Of a stretch of 64,000 bases of DNA, positions 23,800-32,016 are shown piece by piece (the stretch's first letter is position 1; each line of letters opens with the position of its first letter). Source of the stretch: Phycisphaeraceae bacterium. GTDB taxonomy: Bacteria > Planctomycetota > Phycisphaerae > Phycisphaerales > UBA1924. The stretch covers positions 124,001-188,000 of the forward strand of contig JACKHE010000002.1 in assembly GCA_020639135.1 (NCBI GenBank), read 5' to 3'. Below the pieces are notes generated by a model. It did not search any database and was not told where the DNA came from. It was given only the letters and a program-made list of their open reading frames with translations. Position numbers and translations under genes: made by a program.

Positions 23800-23935
23800 A
23801 CGGATCACTCCCCGCGGGATGTCTTTTTCCTGTCCCGGCGACATGGAACCTGATAGCCTGAATCGCGGAGAACCTATCAGCCCCGGCGCGGTCCCGCCGG
23901 GATGCGCCCGACCTTCTGTGGAGAGGATCACACCG

Positions 23936-24796
23936 ATGCCCCAGTCAATCGCCATGTCCCTGCTCACCGGCGCCGCGCTCTCGGCGGTCGCGCTCACCGG
24001 CGCGGTCGCCGTCGAACCCGCCCCGCAGGCGGTCATCACCGCCCCGGCGCCGGACGCCGTGCTGCTCGATCTCAACGCCCCCGAGGCGCAGGCCAGGGGC
24101 GCCGACGTGACCCTGCAGAACGATGCGCTCATTGACGGCGGGAGCGCGATCCTCCAGTTCGGCTTCGCCAACGGCGAGATCGGCGCCGCCCGGTACAACA
24201 TCGACCCCGGGCTCTTCCCCATCAAGATCAAGCGCGTCCAGATCTTCTGGGCTTCGGCGCTCTCCAACGGGACCCAGTCGCTCCAGGACTCCATCCTGAT
24301 CTACACCGGCAACTTCAACCTCCTGGCCAACCTCGAGGGCCCGGTCATGACCGACGGCGCCCTCAACGAGTTCGACCTGGAGCCGCTGAACATCGTCATC
24401 AACAGCCCGACACAGCTCACCGTGGGGCTCCAGTTCTTCGATGCGCCCAACGGCGATGTCCTCAAGGGCACGCTCGCCACCGACAACAACGGCTGCCAGT
24501 CCGGGCTCAACTGGGTCTTCATCCCCGGGAACGGAAGCTGGTTCAACCTCTGCAGCTTCGGCGTCTCCGGCGACCTCGTCATCCGCACCATCATCGACCC
24601 CATGGGCGCTCCCCCGGCCTGCCCCGAGGACCTCAACGGCGACAACGTCGTTGACACCGCCGATCTGGGGCTCCTCCTGGCCGTTTTCGGTCAGACGCCG
24701 CCCTCCATTGCCGAAGCCGACATCAACAACGACGGGACCTGCGACACCGCGGACCTCGGCATCCTCCTCGCCGCGTTCGGGACCGCCTGTCCCTGA
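23936..24796 (+). CDS. Small secreted protein with dockerin-like repeats
   Basis: A 286-residue precursor. The start at 23936 has GAGAGGA eight bases upstream and opens a signal peptide (SLLTGAALSAVALTGAVAVE). An upstream in-frame start at 23819 lacks these features. The mature part (about 30-225) is beta-rich with no family I can name. A Cys-containing linker (PPACPEDLNGDNV) leads to two dockerin-like calcium repeats ending LLAAFGTACP. It is one of three proteins here sharing the DTADLGxLL tail. A strong terminator follows 34 bases after the stop, so it is probably transcribed alone. Confidence 0.75.
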   Translation: MPQSIAMSLLTGAALSAVALTGAVAVEPAPQAVITAPAPDAVLLDLNAPEAQARGADVTLQNDALIDGGSAILQFGFANGEIGAARYNIDPGLFPIKIKRVQIFWASALSNGTQSLQDSILIYTGNFNLLANLEGPVMTDGALNEFDLEPLNIVINSPTQLTVGLQFFDAPNGDVLKGTLATDNNGCQSGLNWVFIPGNGSWFNLCSFGVSGDLVIRTIIDPMGAPPACPEDLNGDNVVDTADLGLLLAVFGQTPPSIAEADINNDGTCDTADLGILLAAFGTACP

Positions 24797-24830
24797 TCTG
24801 ATCCGGCGCTGACAACCCGATCCTCACCCC

Positions 24831-24858
24831 ACGGCCGCGCCATTCGCGGCCGTTTTTT
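24831..24858 (+). terminator. Rho-independent terminator of the small dockerin gene
   Basis: Perfect 9-bp arms (ACGGCCGCG and its complement) with a 5-base loop are followed by TTTTTT. It separates the dockerin gene from miaB, whose own -10 box begins 20 bases later. Confidence 0.92.
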
Positions 24859-24878
24859 CCATCGGTTGGCCGTCCACC

Positions 24879-24884
24879 TACACT
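24879..24884 (+). promoter_or_regulatory. TACACT -10 box, 7 nt before the miaB GTG start
   Basis: TACACT is followed by seven bases and the GTG at 24892. No Shine-Dalgarno is present. The strong terminator just upstream means miaB needs its own promoter, and this is the only reasonable candidate. Confidence 0.55.
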
Positions 24885-24891
24885 CCGCGAC

Positions 24892-26631
24892 GTGCTGCGA
24901 CCGGCGATCCATCTCGAGACCTTCGGCTGCCAGATGAACGAGCTCGACTCCGAGCTGGTCATGGGGCAGCTCAGCGCGCTGGGCTACCGCTTCGTGGACA
25001 CCCCGGACGACGCCGCCGTCGTGCTCTACAACACCTGCTCCGTCCGCGACCTCGCCGAGCAGAAGGTCCGCTCCCGACTCGGCGAGATGGCGATCCGCAA
25101 GCGCCGGGAGCCGGCCCTCGTCGTCGGCGTGCTCGGCTGCATGGCCGAGCGCGAGGGCGAGGCCCTGCTCCACCGCGTCCCGCAGGTGGACATCCTCTGC
25201 GGCCCGGGCGAGCTCGACAAACTCCCCGCGCTGCTCGACAACGCAGTCCGCACCCGGGTCTCGCTCGTCGCCGACCTCGTCCCCGACGAGTCCGACGAGG
25301 GCCACCGCGCCAGAGCGGAGCTCGCCGCGAGCCGATCCGCGAGGGCCGTCGCGCTCCAGGGCGCCGCCAGCCGCAGATCAAGCACCCTCGCCGCCGCCGG
25401 GGACACGCTCGAGCTGCTGGACCTCTCCAGGTCCATCTCCCCGGTCGATCATCACGGCTCCGCCTACGTCCGCATCACCCGCGGGTGCAACAAGTTCTGC
25501 ACCTACTGCGTCGTTCCCAACACCCGCGGCGCCGAGATCCACCGCCCGCCCGACCACATCATCGACGAGTGCCGGCGCCTCGCCGACGCCGGAGTCATCG
25601 AGGTCACGCTGCTGGGTCAGACTGTCAACCACTACCGCTTCGAGCACGGCTCGGCGGTGACGGTGGGGGGGGTGGTCCAGCCGCAGAAGGGGCGCTCCTA
25701 CCTGGGCGGCCACCGCCGCGACCCCTTCGCGGGCGAGCGCGTCACCACCTTCGCCGACCTGCTCAGGCGGATCCACGAGGAGGTCCCGGCGATCCGCAGG
25801 CTGCGCTTCGTCACCAGCTTCCCGCGAGATTTCGGCGACGACGTCCTCGAAGTGATCCGCGACTCGCCCAGGATCTGCCGCTACCTCCACGTCCCCGCGC
25901 AGAGCGGCTCCAACAGCCAGCTCGAGCGCATGAACCGGGGCTACACCGTTGAGCAATACGTCGAGTTCATCGACCGCGCCCGCGCATTCCTGCACCAGCC
26001 CGAGATCGGCAGGCCCCTCATGCTCGCCGGCGACTACATCGTCGGGTTCAGCGGCGAGACCGAGGAGGACTTCGAGGCGACCAAGAACCTCATCCGCCGA
26101 GTCCGGTGCAAGAACAACTTCATCTTCAAGTACTCCCCGCGCCCGGGCTCGCCCGCCTACGACAGGCTCCCCGACGACGTCCCCGACGAGATCAAGCGGC
26201 GGCGCAACAACGAGCTGCTCGCCATCCAGCGCGGGATCAGCGACGAGATCGCCCGCGAGCACGTCGGCGGCGTCTTCGATGTCTTCATCGAGGGCATCAG
26301 CGCGCAGGAACGCAAACGCATCGCCGCGGCGTCGTCCTGCGATTCCGCCGGCGGCGTCGCGCTGACCGTCGCCGGGCGATCGCTCACACAGGCGAACACG
26401 AGCCCGGCGAGCGATCCGGCGCGCGATGCGCCGCTGCAACTCTCCGGGAGAACCGAGGGCGACTGCATCGTCTTCTTCGATTGCCCGCAGGGCGCCGCGC
26501 CGGATGACCTGATCGGGACCATTCGCCCGGTGCGCGTCGGGCGCGGCGATGGGTTGAGCCTGTACGGCTCGCTCGAAGGCGCCGCCTCGCCGGCCGCCGC
26601 CGTCGGTTCCGCCTCCTGTCGGACGCGCTAA
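24892..26631 (+). CDS. miaB: tRNA-2-methylthio-N6-dimethylallyladenosine synthase MiaB
   Basis: A 579-residue radical-SAM methylthiotransferase that adds the 2-methylthio group to i6A37 of tRNAs. The N-terminal domain has the three [4Fe-4S] cysteines (FGCQMNELDS, NTCSVRD, LGCMAER). The radical-SAM core has RGCNKFCTYCVVP (CxxxCxxC). A C-terminal TRAM-like domain (about 440-560) binds tRNA. At about residues 135-195 there is an Ala/Arg/Ser-rich insertion between the first two domains, partly explaining the length over the usual 440-480; another short insert lies at about 260-280. The GTG start matches the family N terminus and follows the TACACT box by seven bases. Confidence 0.93.
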   Translation: MLRPAIHLETFGCQMNELDSELVMGQLSALGYRFVDTPDDAAVVLYNTCSVRDLAEQKVRSRLGEMAIRKRREPALVVGVLGCMAEREGEALLHRVPQVDILCGPGELDKLPALLDNAVRTRVSLVADLVPDESDEGHRARAELAASRSARAVALQGAASRRSSTLAAAGDTLELLDLSRSISPVDHHGSAYVRITRGCNKFCTYCVVPNTRGAEIHRPPDHIIDECRRLADAGVIEVTLLGQTVNHYRFEHGSAVTVGGVVQPQKGRSYLGGHRRDPFAGERVTTFADLLRRIHEEVPAIRRLRFVTSFPRDFGDDVLEVIRDSPRICRYLHVPAQSGSNSQLERMNRGYTVEQYVEFIDRARAFLHQPEIGRPLMLAGDYIVGFSGETEEDFEATKNLIRRVRCKNNFIFKYSPRPGSPAYDRLPDDVPDEIKRRRNNELLAIQRGISDEIAREHVGGVFDVFIEGISAQERKRIAAASSCDSAGGVALTVAGRSLTQANTSPASDPARDAPLQLSGRTEGDCIVFFDCPQGAAPDDLIGTIRPVRVGRGDGLSLYGSLEGAASPAAAVGSASCRTR

Positions 26632-26659
26632 ATTCCTGAAAAGAAAAGGGTTTTGGGGG

Positions 26660-26688
26660 TTGATCCGCCCCCGGGACTCCGCTATGTT
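26660..26688 (+). promoter_or_regulatory. Candidate promoter of the PEP-CTERM-like gene
   Basis: TTGATC (26660-26665), a 17-base spacer and TATGTT (26683-26688). The predicted transcript has a leader of about 175 bases before the ATG at 26871. I saw no clear riboswitch fold in that leader. Confidence 0.45.
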
Positions 26689-26870
26689 CGCAGTGTTCGG
26701 TCGTCGCAAGCGGCCGACGCGCAGGTGAGATTGCGGAGTCAGAACCCGATCTCAATCACAGTCCCGCAGCACACGCCGTGGAACGCGTGCGCTGTCGAAA
26801 TGATCGCCCTGGTCGCACACCGGGTCGGTCCGATCGCCGTGCGTTTGTCCGGCGATCAGGAGAGAGTCAG

Positions 26871-27581
26871 ATGCCCAAGCGATCCATGATCGCCCCGATG
26901 TTGACGTGCGCCCTGATCGGCGCGGCGACCACCGCCAGTGGCGCCGTCACCTTCACGTTCCAGGATCCCTCCAGCGCGCGGGAGTTCCAATACACCGAGG
27001 GTGACCAGTTCTCCGACGGGCACATCGCCTACGACGCGCCGCTGAGCCTCACCGTCGATGCCTCCGACCACGGCCTCGCCCCCGTCACCTTCGACGCCGT
27101 GCTCCAGATCGACCTCGCCGTGGGTGTCGCTTCGGACCTCGGGTTCGGCTCCAACGCCAACGTCTCCGGAACCTTCCGGTTCTTCAGCGTCAGCCGCGGG
27201 CAGCCCGACCTGATTCTCGAGGGGATCGTCAGCGGCGGTGACTTCCTGGTCCTGTCCTCAACCGGCGCCCAGGTCTCGTCGAGCTCCAACGGCTCGCTCG
27301 CGCTCAACGCGGGCCCAGTGCTTCAGGGTTATCTCGACGGCGCCGGCCTCGCGCTCGCCGGGCAGATGGATTCCGCCTTCTCCCTCAGCAGCATCAGGCT
27401 CGGCGGCGGCATCGCCGGCGTCCCGGGCATCAACGAGTTCGGCTACTGCGAGAGCTTCAACGCCAACGCCGCGTACGTGGGCAGCGCCGAGGTCATCCCG
27501 GCGCCCCCGCCGGCGCTTCTGACGTTCTCGGCCATCGGCCTGACGGCGCGCCGTCGGAACCGCTGGCGCATGGACCTGTAA
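26871..27581 (+). CDS. Exported protein with PEP-CTERM-like sorting tail
   Basis: A 236-residue protein. The start at 26871 has AGGAGAG upstream and begins a signal peptide (MLTCALIGAATTASGA). The body is beta-rich and glycine/serine-rich, without enzymatic motifs. The tail has the PEP-CTERM layout: a Pro-rich motif (VIPAPPP), a hydrophobic helix (ALLTFSAIGLTA) and a basic end (RRRNR). Such tails are thought to be processed by an exosortase during export; none is encoded in this window. The motif is a variant, PAPPPA rather than PEP. It is a surface or extracellular matrix candidate by analogy. Confidence 0.72.
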   Translation: MPKRSMIAPMLTCALIGAATTASGAVTFTFQDPSSAREFQYTEGDQFSDGHIAYDAPLSLTVDASDHGLAPVTFDAVLQIDLAVGVASDLGFGSNANVSGTFRFFSVSRGQPDLILEGIVSGGDFLVLSSTGAQVSSSSNGSLALNAGPVLQGYLDGAGLALAGQMDSAFSLSSIRLGGGIAGVPGINEFGYCESFNANAAYVGSAEVIPAPPPALLTFSAIGLTARRRNRWRMDL

Positions 27582-27635
27582 GGCAGAGAGAGCGCGATCA
27601 CGCCGCTTCCGCGACCCCTTCTCCCGGGGCGCGGC

Positions 27636-28835
27636 CTACCGGGCGTGGTCGTTTCCGGGTGAGGGAGAGCAGGCGGCGTCGGCGCACTCCTTCGTCTCGA
27701 CGCCCCGGACGTGAAGCTTTGCGAGTTTCGACTCGGAAAGCTTTTCGTCTTTGATGGGGGCGTACGCGCCGCGGGATTCGAGCAACCCGCGGAGCCCCTC
27801 CGGCGTGTCGCCGTCGAACTCGGGGCGCATCCCCGCGTCGAGGATCAGCCGCATCGCCGACTCCACCCCGGAGCCCTTCGTCAGCAGGTACCCGTCCACA
27901 AAGAGCGAGTTGGCGGGCTCCAGCGCCGCCGCCTGAAGCGAACGCAGGTGCTGCTCCCGACCCGCGGCCATCCGGATCTCCGCGCTGGGGTTCACCAGGC
28001 GGAAGACGCAAAGGATCCGCAGGCACACCGCCGGCGTCAGCGGGGCGCCGTGGTGCTCATCGCGGAGAACGCGGTTGCCCTCGATCGGCAGCAGGAAGTT
28101 CACCGGGATCGACTCCGCGCGCAACTCCCGGAGCGCGTACATCGTCTCCACGAGATCCCCGCGCGTCTCGCCCATGCCGACGATCACCCCCGAGCACAGC
28201 CCCAGCCCCGCGGCCTTCGCCGCGTGGAGCGTCTCGACGCGCTGCGCGTAGGTGTGTGTCGTGCAGATCTCGGGGTACATCGCCTCGGATGTATTGAGGT
28301 TGTGGTTCAGCCGGTCCAGCCCTGCGTCCTTGAGACGGCGCGCCTTCGCCTCGTCCATCAGCCCCGCCGACAGGCAGGTCTCCAGGCCGAACCGCGACTT
28401 GACCTCAGCGATGCAATCGACCATGTGGTCGATCTCCGCGTCGGTCGGGCCCGTTCCCGCCAGCGCCATGCAGTACCGGAAGGCGCCGGATGCCTTCGCC
28501 TGCGCCGCCTCGGCGAGGATCGACTCCTTCGACTGCAGTTTGTACGCCCGGATCGGCGCCTCGGAGTCCTTCGACTGACCGCAGTACCCGCAGTCCTCCG
28601 GGCACGCGCCGGACTTGACGTTGTTGAGCCGGTGCACCCGCACCAGGTCGCCGAAATAGCGCCGTCGGACGAGCCCCGCGGCCTGCACGAGCGGCCACAG
28701 CTCCTCGTGCGGATCGCCGCCCAGCAGCGACAGCGCCTCCTCGCGCGGGATCGCCTCGTCGGCAAGGCCCGTCTCGGTCAGCGCCGCGTATCGATCGCTC
28801 AGCCCCTGCGTTTTCGCCGATGGTTCGGTCAGCAT
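27636..28835 (-). CDS. bioB: Biotin synthase BioB
   Basis: A 399-residue radical-SAM enzyme that inserts sulphur into dethiobiotin, the last step of biotin synthesis. The SAM cluster motif CPEDCGYC (Cys78, Cys82, Cys85) is followed by the family segments KESILAEA, CMALAGTGP and HNLNTSE. The second-cluster region includes CLSAGLMDE and CSGVIVGMGE. It is longer than the usual 320-350 residues, mainly through an N-terminal stretch and a Cys-containing C-terminal tail. The ATG at 28835 follows a TACAGT box by six bases; the GTG at 28841 touches that box and was rejected. No other biotin genes are adjacent. Confidence 0.92.
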   Translation of the reverse strand: MLTEPSAKTQGLSDRYAALTETGLADEAIPREEALSLLGGDPHEELWPLVQAAGLVRRRYFGDLVRVHRLNNVKSGACPEDCGYCGQSKDSEAPIRAYKLQSKESILAEAAQAKASGAFRYCMALAGTGPTDAEIDHMVDCIAEVKSRFGLETCLSAGLMDEAKARRLKDAGLDRLNHNLNTSEAMYPEICTTHTYAQRVETLHAAKAAGLGLCSGVIVGMGETRGDLVETMYALRELRAESIPVNFLLPIEGNRVLRDEHHGAPLTPAVCLRILCVFRLVNPSAEIRMAAGREQHLRSLQAAALEPANSLFVDGYLLTKGSGVESAMRLILDAGMRPEFDGDTPEGLRGLLESRGAYAPIKDEKLSESKLAKLHVRGVETKECADAACSPSPGNDHAR

Positions 28836-28841
28836 CGCCAC

Positions 28842-28847
28842 ACTGTA
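28842..28847 (-). promoter_or_regulatory. TACAGT -10 box, 6 nt before the bioB start
   Basis: On the minus strand TACAGT is followed by GTGGCG and the ATG at 28835, with no Shine-Dalgarno. This is consistent with a leaderless bioB transcript. Confidence 0.5.
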
Positions 28848-28872
28848 CCGATTCGATCGCGGGTCGAGGCGC

Positions 28873-30366
28873 TCAGTTCGACGGCCCCGCCGCCCTCGGC
28901 GCCGCAGGGCCCAGCCACTCGTCGGCCATCAGGACAATCCGCTCCTGCATGTCCTTGACCCGCGCGATCGGCACCTTCGTCGGGATGTCGTTGACCAGCA
29001 CGCTGAAGACCACCACCGCGCCGGACCGATCGTCCACCACATACCCCGAGATCGATGAGACCCCGTCGAGGTACCCCGTCTTGGCGTACACCTCGTGCCC
29101 CGGCGTGTTCTTCGTGAACCGCTTGCGCAGCGTGCCGGTCTCGCCGGGCCTCGCCAGGCTCTCCAGGAAGGGGCCACGCAGCTCGTTATCCTCGTACAGG
29201 TCCGACAGCCAGGCCGTCATCAGCCGGGGCGTCACGCCGTTGCCCCGGCTCATCCCGGAGCCGTCCGAGGCGACGAGCTGGCTCGCGTACCCGGGGCCCA
29301 GCCGCTCCTCGAGGATCATCCGCAGGATCGCCGACCCCGCGTTCCAGGAGCCGGGCTGCCCCGTCACCTCCCGCGCGATGCCCTTGAGCATCGACTCGGC
29401 GTAGAGGTTGTACGAGTCCGTGTTGCAGCGCTCCAGCGCAACGCGCATCGGCGTCTCGACCACCGCGATGGTCTTCGCCGGCGGGAGTTCCTCGCCCTCG
29501 GCCACACGCCGGACCGCCGGGTGGCCCAGCCCCGCCGAGTTCAGCCGGTCCGAGAGCAGCCGTCCGAAGATTATCGGCATGTCGTGCTGCGACACCCACA
29601 CCGGCTCCCTCGCCGCCCAGCGCACATCGCCGAAGAGCGTCATCTCGTTCGTGTCGTCGGGGCGAGAGACCCAGATCGTGTTCGACCCGTTCTGGCTCGT
29701 CTTCGCGTTGTTGCGGATCACGTACCAGGGCGCGAAGGGCTCGATCTCCACGCTCGGCGCCTCGCCTTTCTTCGTCGGGGAGGGGTACACCGCCAGCACG
29801 TTCGTGAAGAAGTTCAGCCCGCTCACCTCGGCGCAGTACCACCGGTTGAGCTGGTCCTTGGGCCAGTCCGGGTGCAGCGTCTGCGAGTCGAACCACCGAT
29901 CGTCGATCACGATCTCCCGGATCGGCGCCGAGTCGATCCCGCCGGAGCTCTTCACGGCCTCGACCCACGCGGCGAAGAGGTCCTCGATCCCGAGCCCCAT
30001 CTCGTTGAGGGCCTTGGGATCGCCGAAGCCGGGATCGCCGGCGCCGATGACGAACAGCGTGTCCCCGTCGCGCTCGAGCCTCGTCGTGAACTTGTAATCC
30101 TTGCCCAGCACCGCCAGCGCCGCCCCGGACGTGATCATCTTCATGTTCGACGCCGGGATGAACCGCTCGTCCGGCGATTCCTCCGCCAGCACCGTCCGTG
30201 ACATGGGGTCATACAGCACCACCCCGACCTTGCTCGAACGGAGGTTGGACTGCCCGATCAGGATGTCCAGCTCGCCCTGGAGCGGCTGCCCCAGCGCCGG
30301 GGAATGACCCGCGAGCAGCGCCACGATCCCGGCCAACACCAAACACCGCGTCTTGCTCATCCGCAT
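28873..30366 (-). CDS. dacB: D-alanyl-D-alanine carboxypeptidase/endopeptidase (PBP4 family, S13)
   Basis: A 497-residue exported enzyme that trims or cleaves peptidoglycan cross-links. The signal peptide (CLVLAGIVALLAGHSPALG) is followed by the three penicillin-binding motifs: SxxK as SNMK with the nucleophilic Ser, SxN-type as DGSGMSRGN, and KTG in YAKTGYLDGVSS. The intervening domain typical of DacB is present, and the length fits the family. The start at 30366 has GGAG about nine bases upstream; 30360 is also possible. TATCCT on the minus strand near 30420 is a possible -10. Peptidoglycan enzymes are relevant here because planctomycete walls were long debated; the presence of all motifs argues for an active enzyme. 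Confidence 0.9.
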   Translation of the reverse strand: MRMSKTRCLVLAGIVALLAGHSPALGQPLQGELDILIGQSNLRSSKVGVVLYDPMSRTVLAEESPDERFIPASNMKMITSGAALAVLGKDYKFTTRLERDGDTLFVIGAGDPGFGDPKALNEMGLGIEDLFAAWVEAVKSSGGIDSAPIREIVIDDRWFDSQTLHPDWPKDQLNRWYCAEVSGLNFFTNVLAVYPSPTKKGEAPSVEIEPFAPWYVIRNNAKTSQNGSNTIWVSRPDDTNEMTLFGDVRWAAREPVWVSQHDMPIIFGRLLSDRLNSAGLGHPAVRRVAEGEELPPAKTIAVVETPMRVALERCNTDSYNLYAESMLKGIAREVTGQPGSWNAGSAILRMILEERLGPGYASQLVASDGSGMSRGNGVTPRLMTAWLSDLYEDNELRGPFLESLARPGETGTLRKRFTKNTPGHEVYAKTGYLDGVSSISGYVVDDRSGAVVVFSVLVNDIPTKVPIARVKDMQERIVLMADEWLGPAAPRAAGPSN

Positions 30367-30512
30367 CCCATCAATCTCCGTCTCGATCGGGATTTTCCGT
30401 GCCTGACAGCCCCGAGGATATCGGTTCGAGCCCTCCCGCGCCTGCACCACACACCCCCGCCTCGCCATGATGAACTCCGGCGAATCCCGGGATCCCACCG
30501 TCATTTCCCGAC

Positions 30513-30518
30513 TACACT
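30513..30518 (+). promoter_or_regulatory. TACACT -10 box upstream of the tRNA-binding protein gene
   Basis: TACACT lies about 57 bases before the GTG at 30576. The same hexamer serves as the likely -10 at 13755, 16310 and 24879. It would give a normal leader of about 50 bases, and the gene has a GGAGG ribosome site to match. Confidence 0.4.
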
Positions 30519-30575
30519 GCGTTCTGAGCCCCTGAGCCGAGAGACCAACCCACAGATCCACCCGGAGGCCCCCCA

Positions 30576-30959
30576 GTGACCACCGAAGCCACCCCCGCGA
30601 CCACCAAGCCCCAGATCACCTTCGAGGACTTCGCCAAGGTGGACCTCCGCGTTGCGAAGATCACCCACGCCGAGCCCCACCCCAACGCCGACCGCCTCAT
30701 CAAGCTCCAGCTTGACGACGGCTCAGGGACGCCCCGCCAGATCTGCGCCGGCGTCAAGGCGTACTACGAGCCCGAGCAGCTCATCGGCCGGCACATCGTC
30801 ATCGTCGCCAACCTCGCCCCCCGGACGATCCGCGGCGAGGAATCCAACGGCATGCTCCTGGCCGCCAGCGACGCCCCCAAGGACGACCCCAACGCCGAGC
30901 GCCACGTCGTCCTGCTGACCCCGATGGCCGAGATCGCGCCGGGCTCGACGGTGAGCTGA
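30576..30959 (+). CDS. Stand-alone tRNA-binding domain protein (MetRS C-terminal type)
   Basis: A 127-residue protein consisting almost only of the EMAP-II/Trbp111 tRNA-binding OB fold. ITFEDFAKVDLRVAKI, NADRLIKLQLDDG, AGVKAYYEPEQLIG and NLAPRTIRGEESNGMLLAA follow the C-terminal domain of many methionyl-tRNA synthetases almost motif by motif. As a separate small protein it could act in trans on MetRS, or be a Trbp111/CsaA-like tRNA or chaperone factor. The GTG start has GGAGG ten bases upstream. The VOC lipoprotein gene follows after five bases, so the two are probably co-transcribed. Confidence 0.85.
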   Translation: MTTEATPATTKPQITFEDFAKVDLRVAKITHAEPHPNADRLIKLQLDDGSGTPRQICAGVKAYYEPEQLIGRHIVIVANLAPRTIRGEESNGMLLAASDAPKDDPNAERHVVLLTPMAEIAPGSTVS

Positions 30960-30964
30960 GCACG

Positions 30965-31459
30965 ATGTTCCGACGCACAACAATCACACGCATTACCGCG
31001 CTGGGCGCTCTGCCTGCCTTGCTCGCCGGCTGTCAAGCCGCGCAGCCGGTGAGCGAGCATGATCCGGCCCCCTACGTCGCCCCGTTCCTGATGTTCATCG
31101 GCGACGCCGACGCCGCGATGGCCTACTACACCGCGACGATCGACAACTCCGAGATCGTCGAGCTCACCCGGTTCGGCCCCGGCGAGATGGGCGAGCCGGG
31201 CAAGGTCAAGCTCGCGGTCTTCACCCTCGACGGCCAGCGCGTCCTCTGCACCGATAGCCCCCCGGTGCACGACTTCACGTTCACGCCCTCGATGTCCCTC
31301 TACGTCGCCTGCGCCGACGAGGACCAGATCCGGCGCTACTACGAAGCCTTCATGGACGGCGGCCAGGCCCTGATGCCGCTGAGCAATTACGGCTTCAGCC
31401 GCTCTTTCGCGTGGGTCCAGGACCGCTTCGGCGTCTCGTGGCAGCTCAACCTGCCGTGA
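30965..31459 (+). CDS. VOC-fold (PhnB/glyoxalase-like) protein carrying a lipoprotein signal
   Basis: A 164-residue protein. The first 23 residues are a lipoprotein signal with lipobox LLAGC. The remainder matches PhnB/3-demethylubiquinone-type VOC proteins: APFLMFIGDADAAMAYYTA at the front, VKLAVFTLDGQRVLCTDS, a central MSLYVAC strand, and the closing SFAWVQDRFGVSWQLN. These proteins are normally cytoplasmic and often of unknown substrate. Metal ligands of true glyoxalases are not evident. Membrane anchoring of a VOC domain is unusual. It is co-oriented with the upstream tRNA-binding gene and overlaps the convergent membrane-protein gene by 14 bases. Confidence 0.8.
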   Translation: MFRRTTITRITALGALPALLAGCQAAQPVSEHDPAPYVAPFLMFIGDADAAMAYYTATIDNSEIVELTRFGPGEMGEPGKVKLAVFTLDGQRVLCTDSPPVHDFTFTPSMSLYVACADEDQIRRYYEAFMDGGQALMPLSNYGFSRSFAWVQDRFGVSWQLNLP

Positions 31460-31961
31460 TGGCTTCGCGCAGCGCCCATTCCTTCTCCGCGTAGCGCCAG
31501 GGGACCCACAGCTTCGCGCCGTCGAAGAGTCGCAGCTCCGCGGTGCGCTTCTCGCGGAGGACGTGCTCGACCTGCTCCCAGGGGATCGAGGCGCCGGCGC
31601 CGTTGGCGACGGTGGGGATCGCCAGCTTGATGTGCAGGCACTCGTCGTCGGCCGCGAGGACGACGCCGTTGTTGATGCGCATGGACTTCGTCCCGAGGCT
31701 GATGGAGGCGATCCGCGCCGAGCCGTCCGCCGGGAAGGCGCCATCCCGGAGCGGGAACGCCCGGCTCAGCCGCGCGAGCGTGCCGATCCGTCCCATCGCG
31801 AACGCGATGACCCGCATGAGGAGGAACGGGAACACCACCACCCCCAGGGCGACCGGGATCCCGATGGCAGGCGACGCCGTCACGCTCACCAGCGCGCCGA
31901 CGACGAACGCGTCGGTGACGAAGAGCACGAAGAGCAGGATTGAGAGGTTGCGCTGGGTCAT
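31446..31961 (-). CDS. Small membrane protein, unknown function
   Basis: A 171-residue protein. Two hydrophobic helices (about 4-28 and 30-52) are followed by a soluble domain of about 110 residues with beta character, containing INNGVVLAADDECLHIKLAI and WEQVEHVLREKRTAELRLFD. The layout, two helices then a compact beta domain with a Trp-Gln-x-Val element, resembles small bacterial proteins with PH-like domains, but I cannot name a family. The start at 31961 was chosen for the strong GGGGAGGG upstream. The neighbouring gene at 32017-32676 has a similar layout, so the two may be functionally linked. Confidence 0.65.
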   Translation of the reverse strand: MTQRNLSILLFVLFVTDAFVVGALVSVTASPAIGIPVALGVVVFPFLLMRVIAFAMGRIGTLARLSRAFPLRDGAFPADGSARIASISLGTKSMRINNGVVLAADDECLHIKLAIPTVANGAGASIPWEQVEHVLREKRTAELRLFDGAKLWVPWRYAEKEWALREAITAG

Positions 31962-32016
31962 CAGGATTGCCCTCCCCAACCCGGTGGCACGGGCGTCCCG
32001 TCGGTGTCTTCACAGG

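Noticed and set aside
24892..26631. Disrupted or fused miaB because of the two low-complexity insertions
   Set aside because: The frame is continuous and all catalytic motifs are in order, so the insertions are read as loop expansions.
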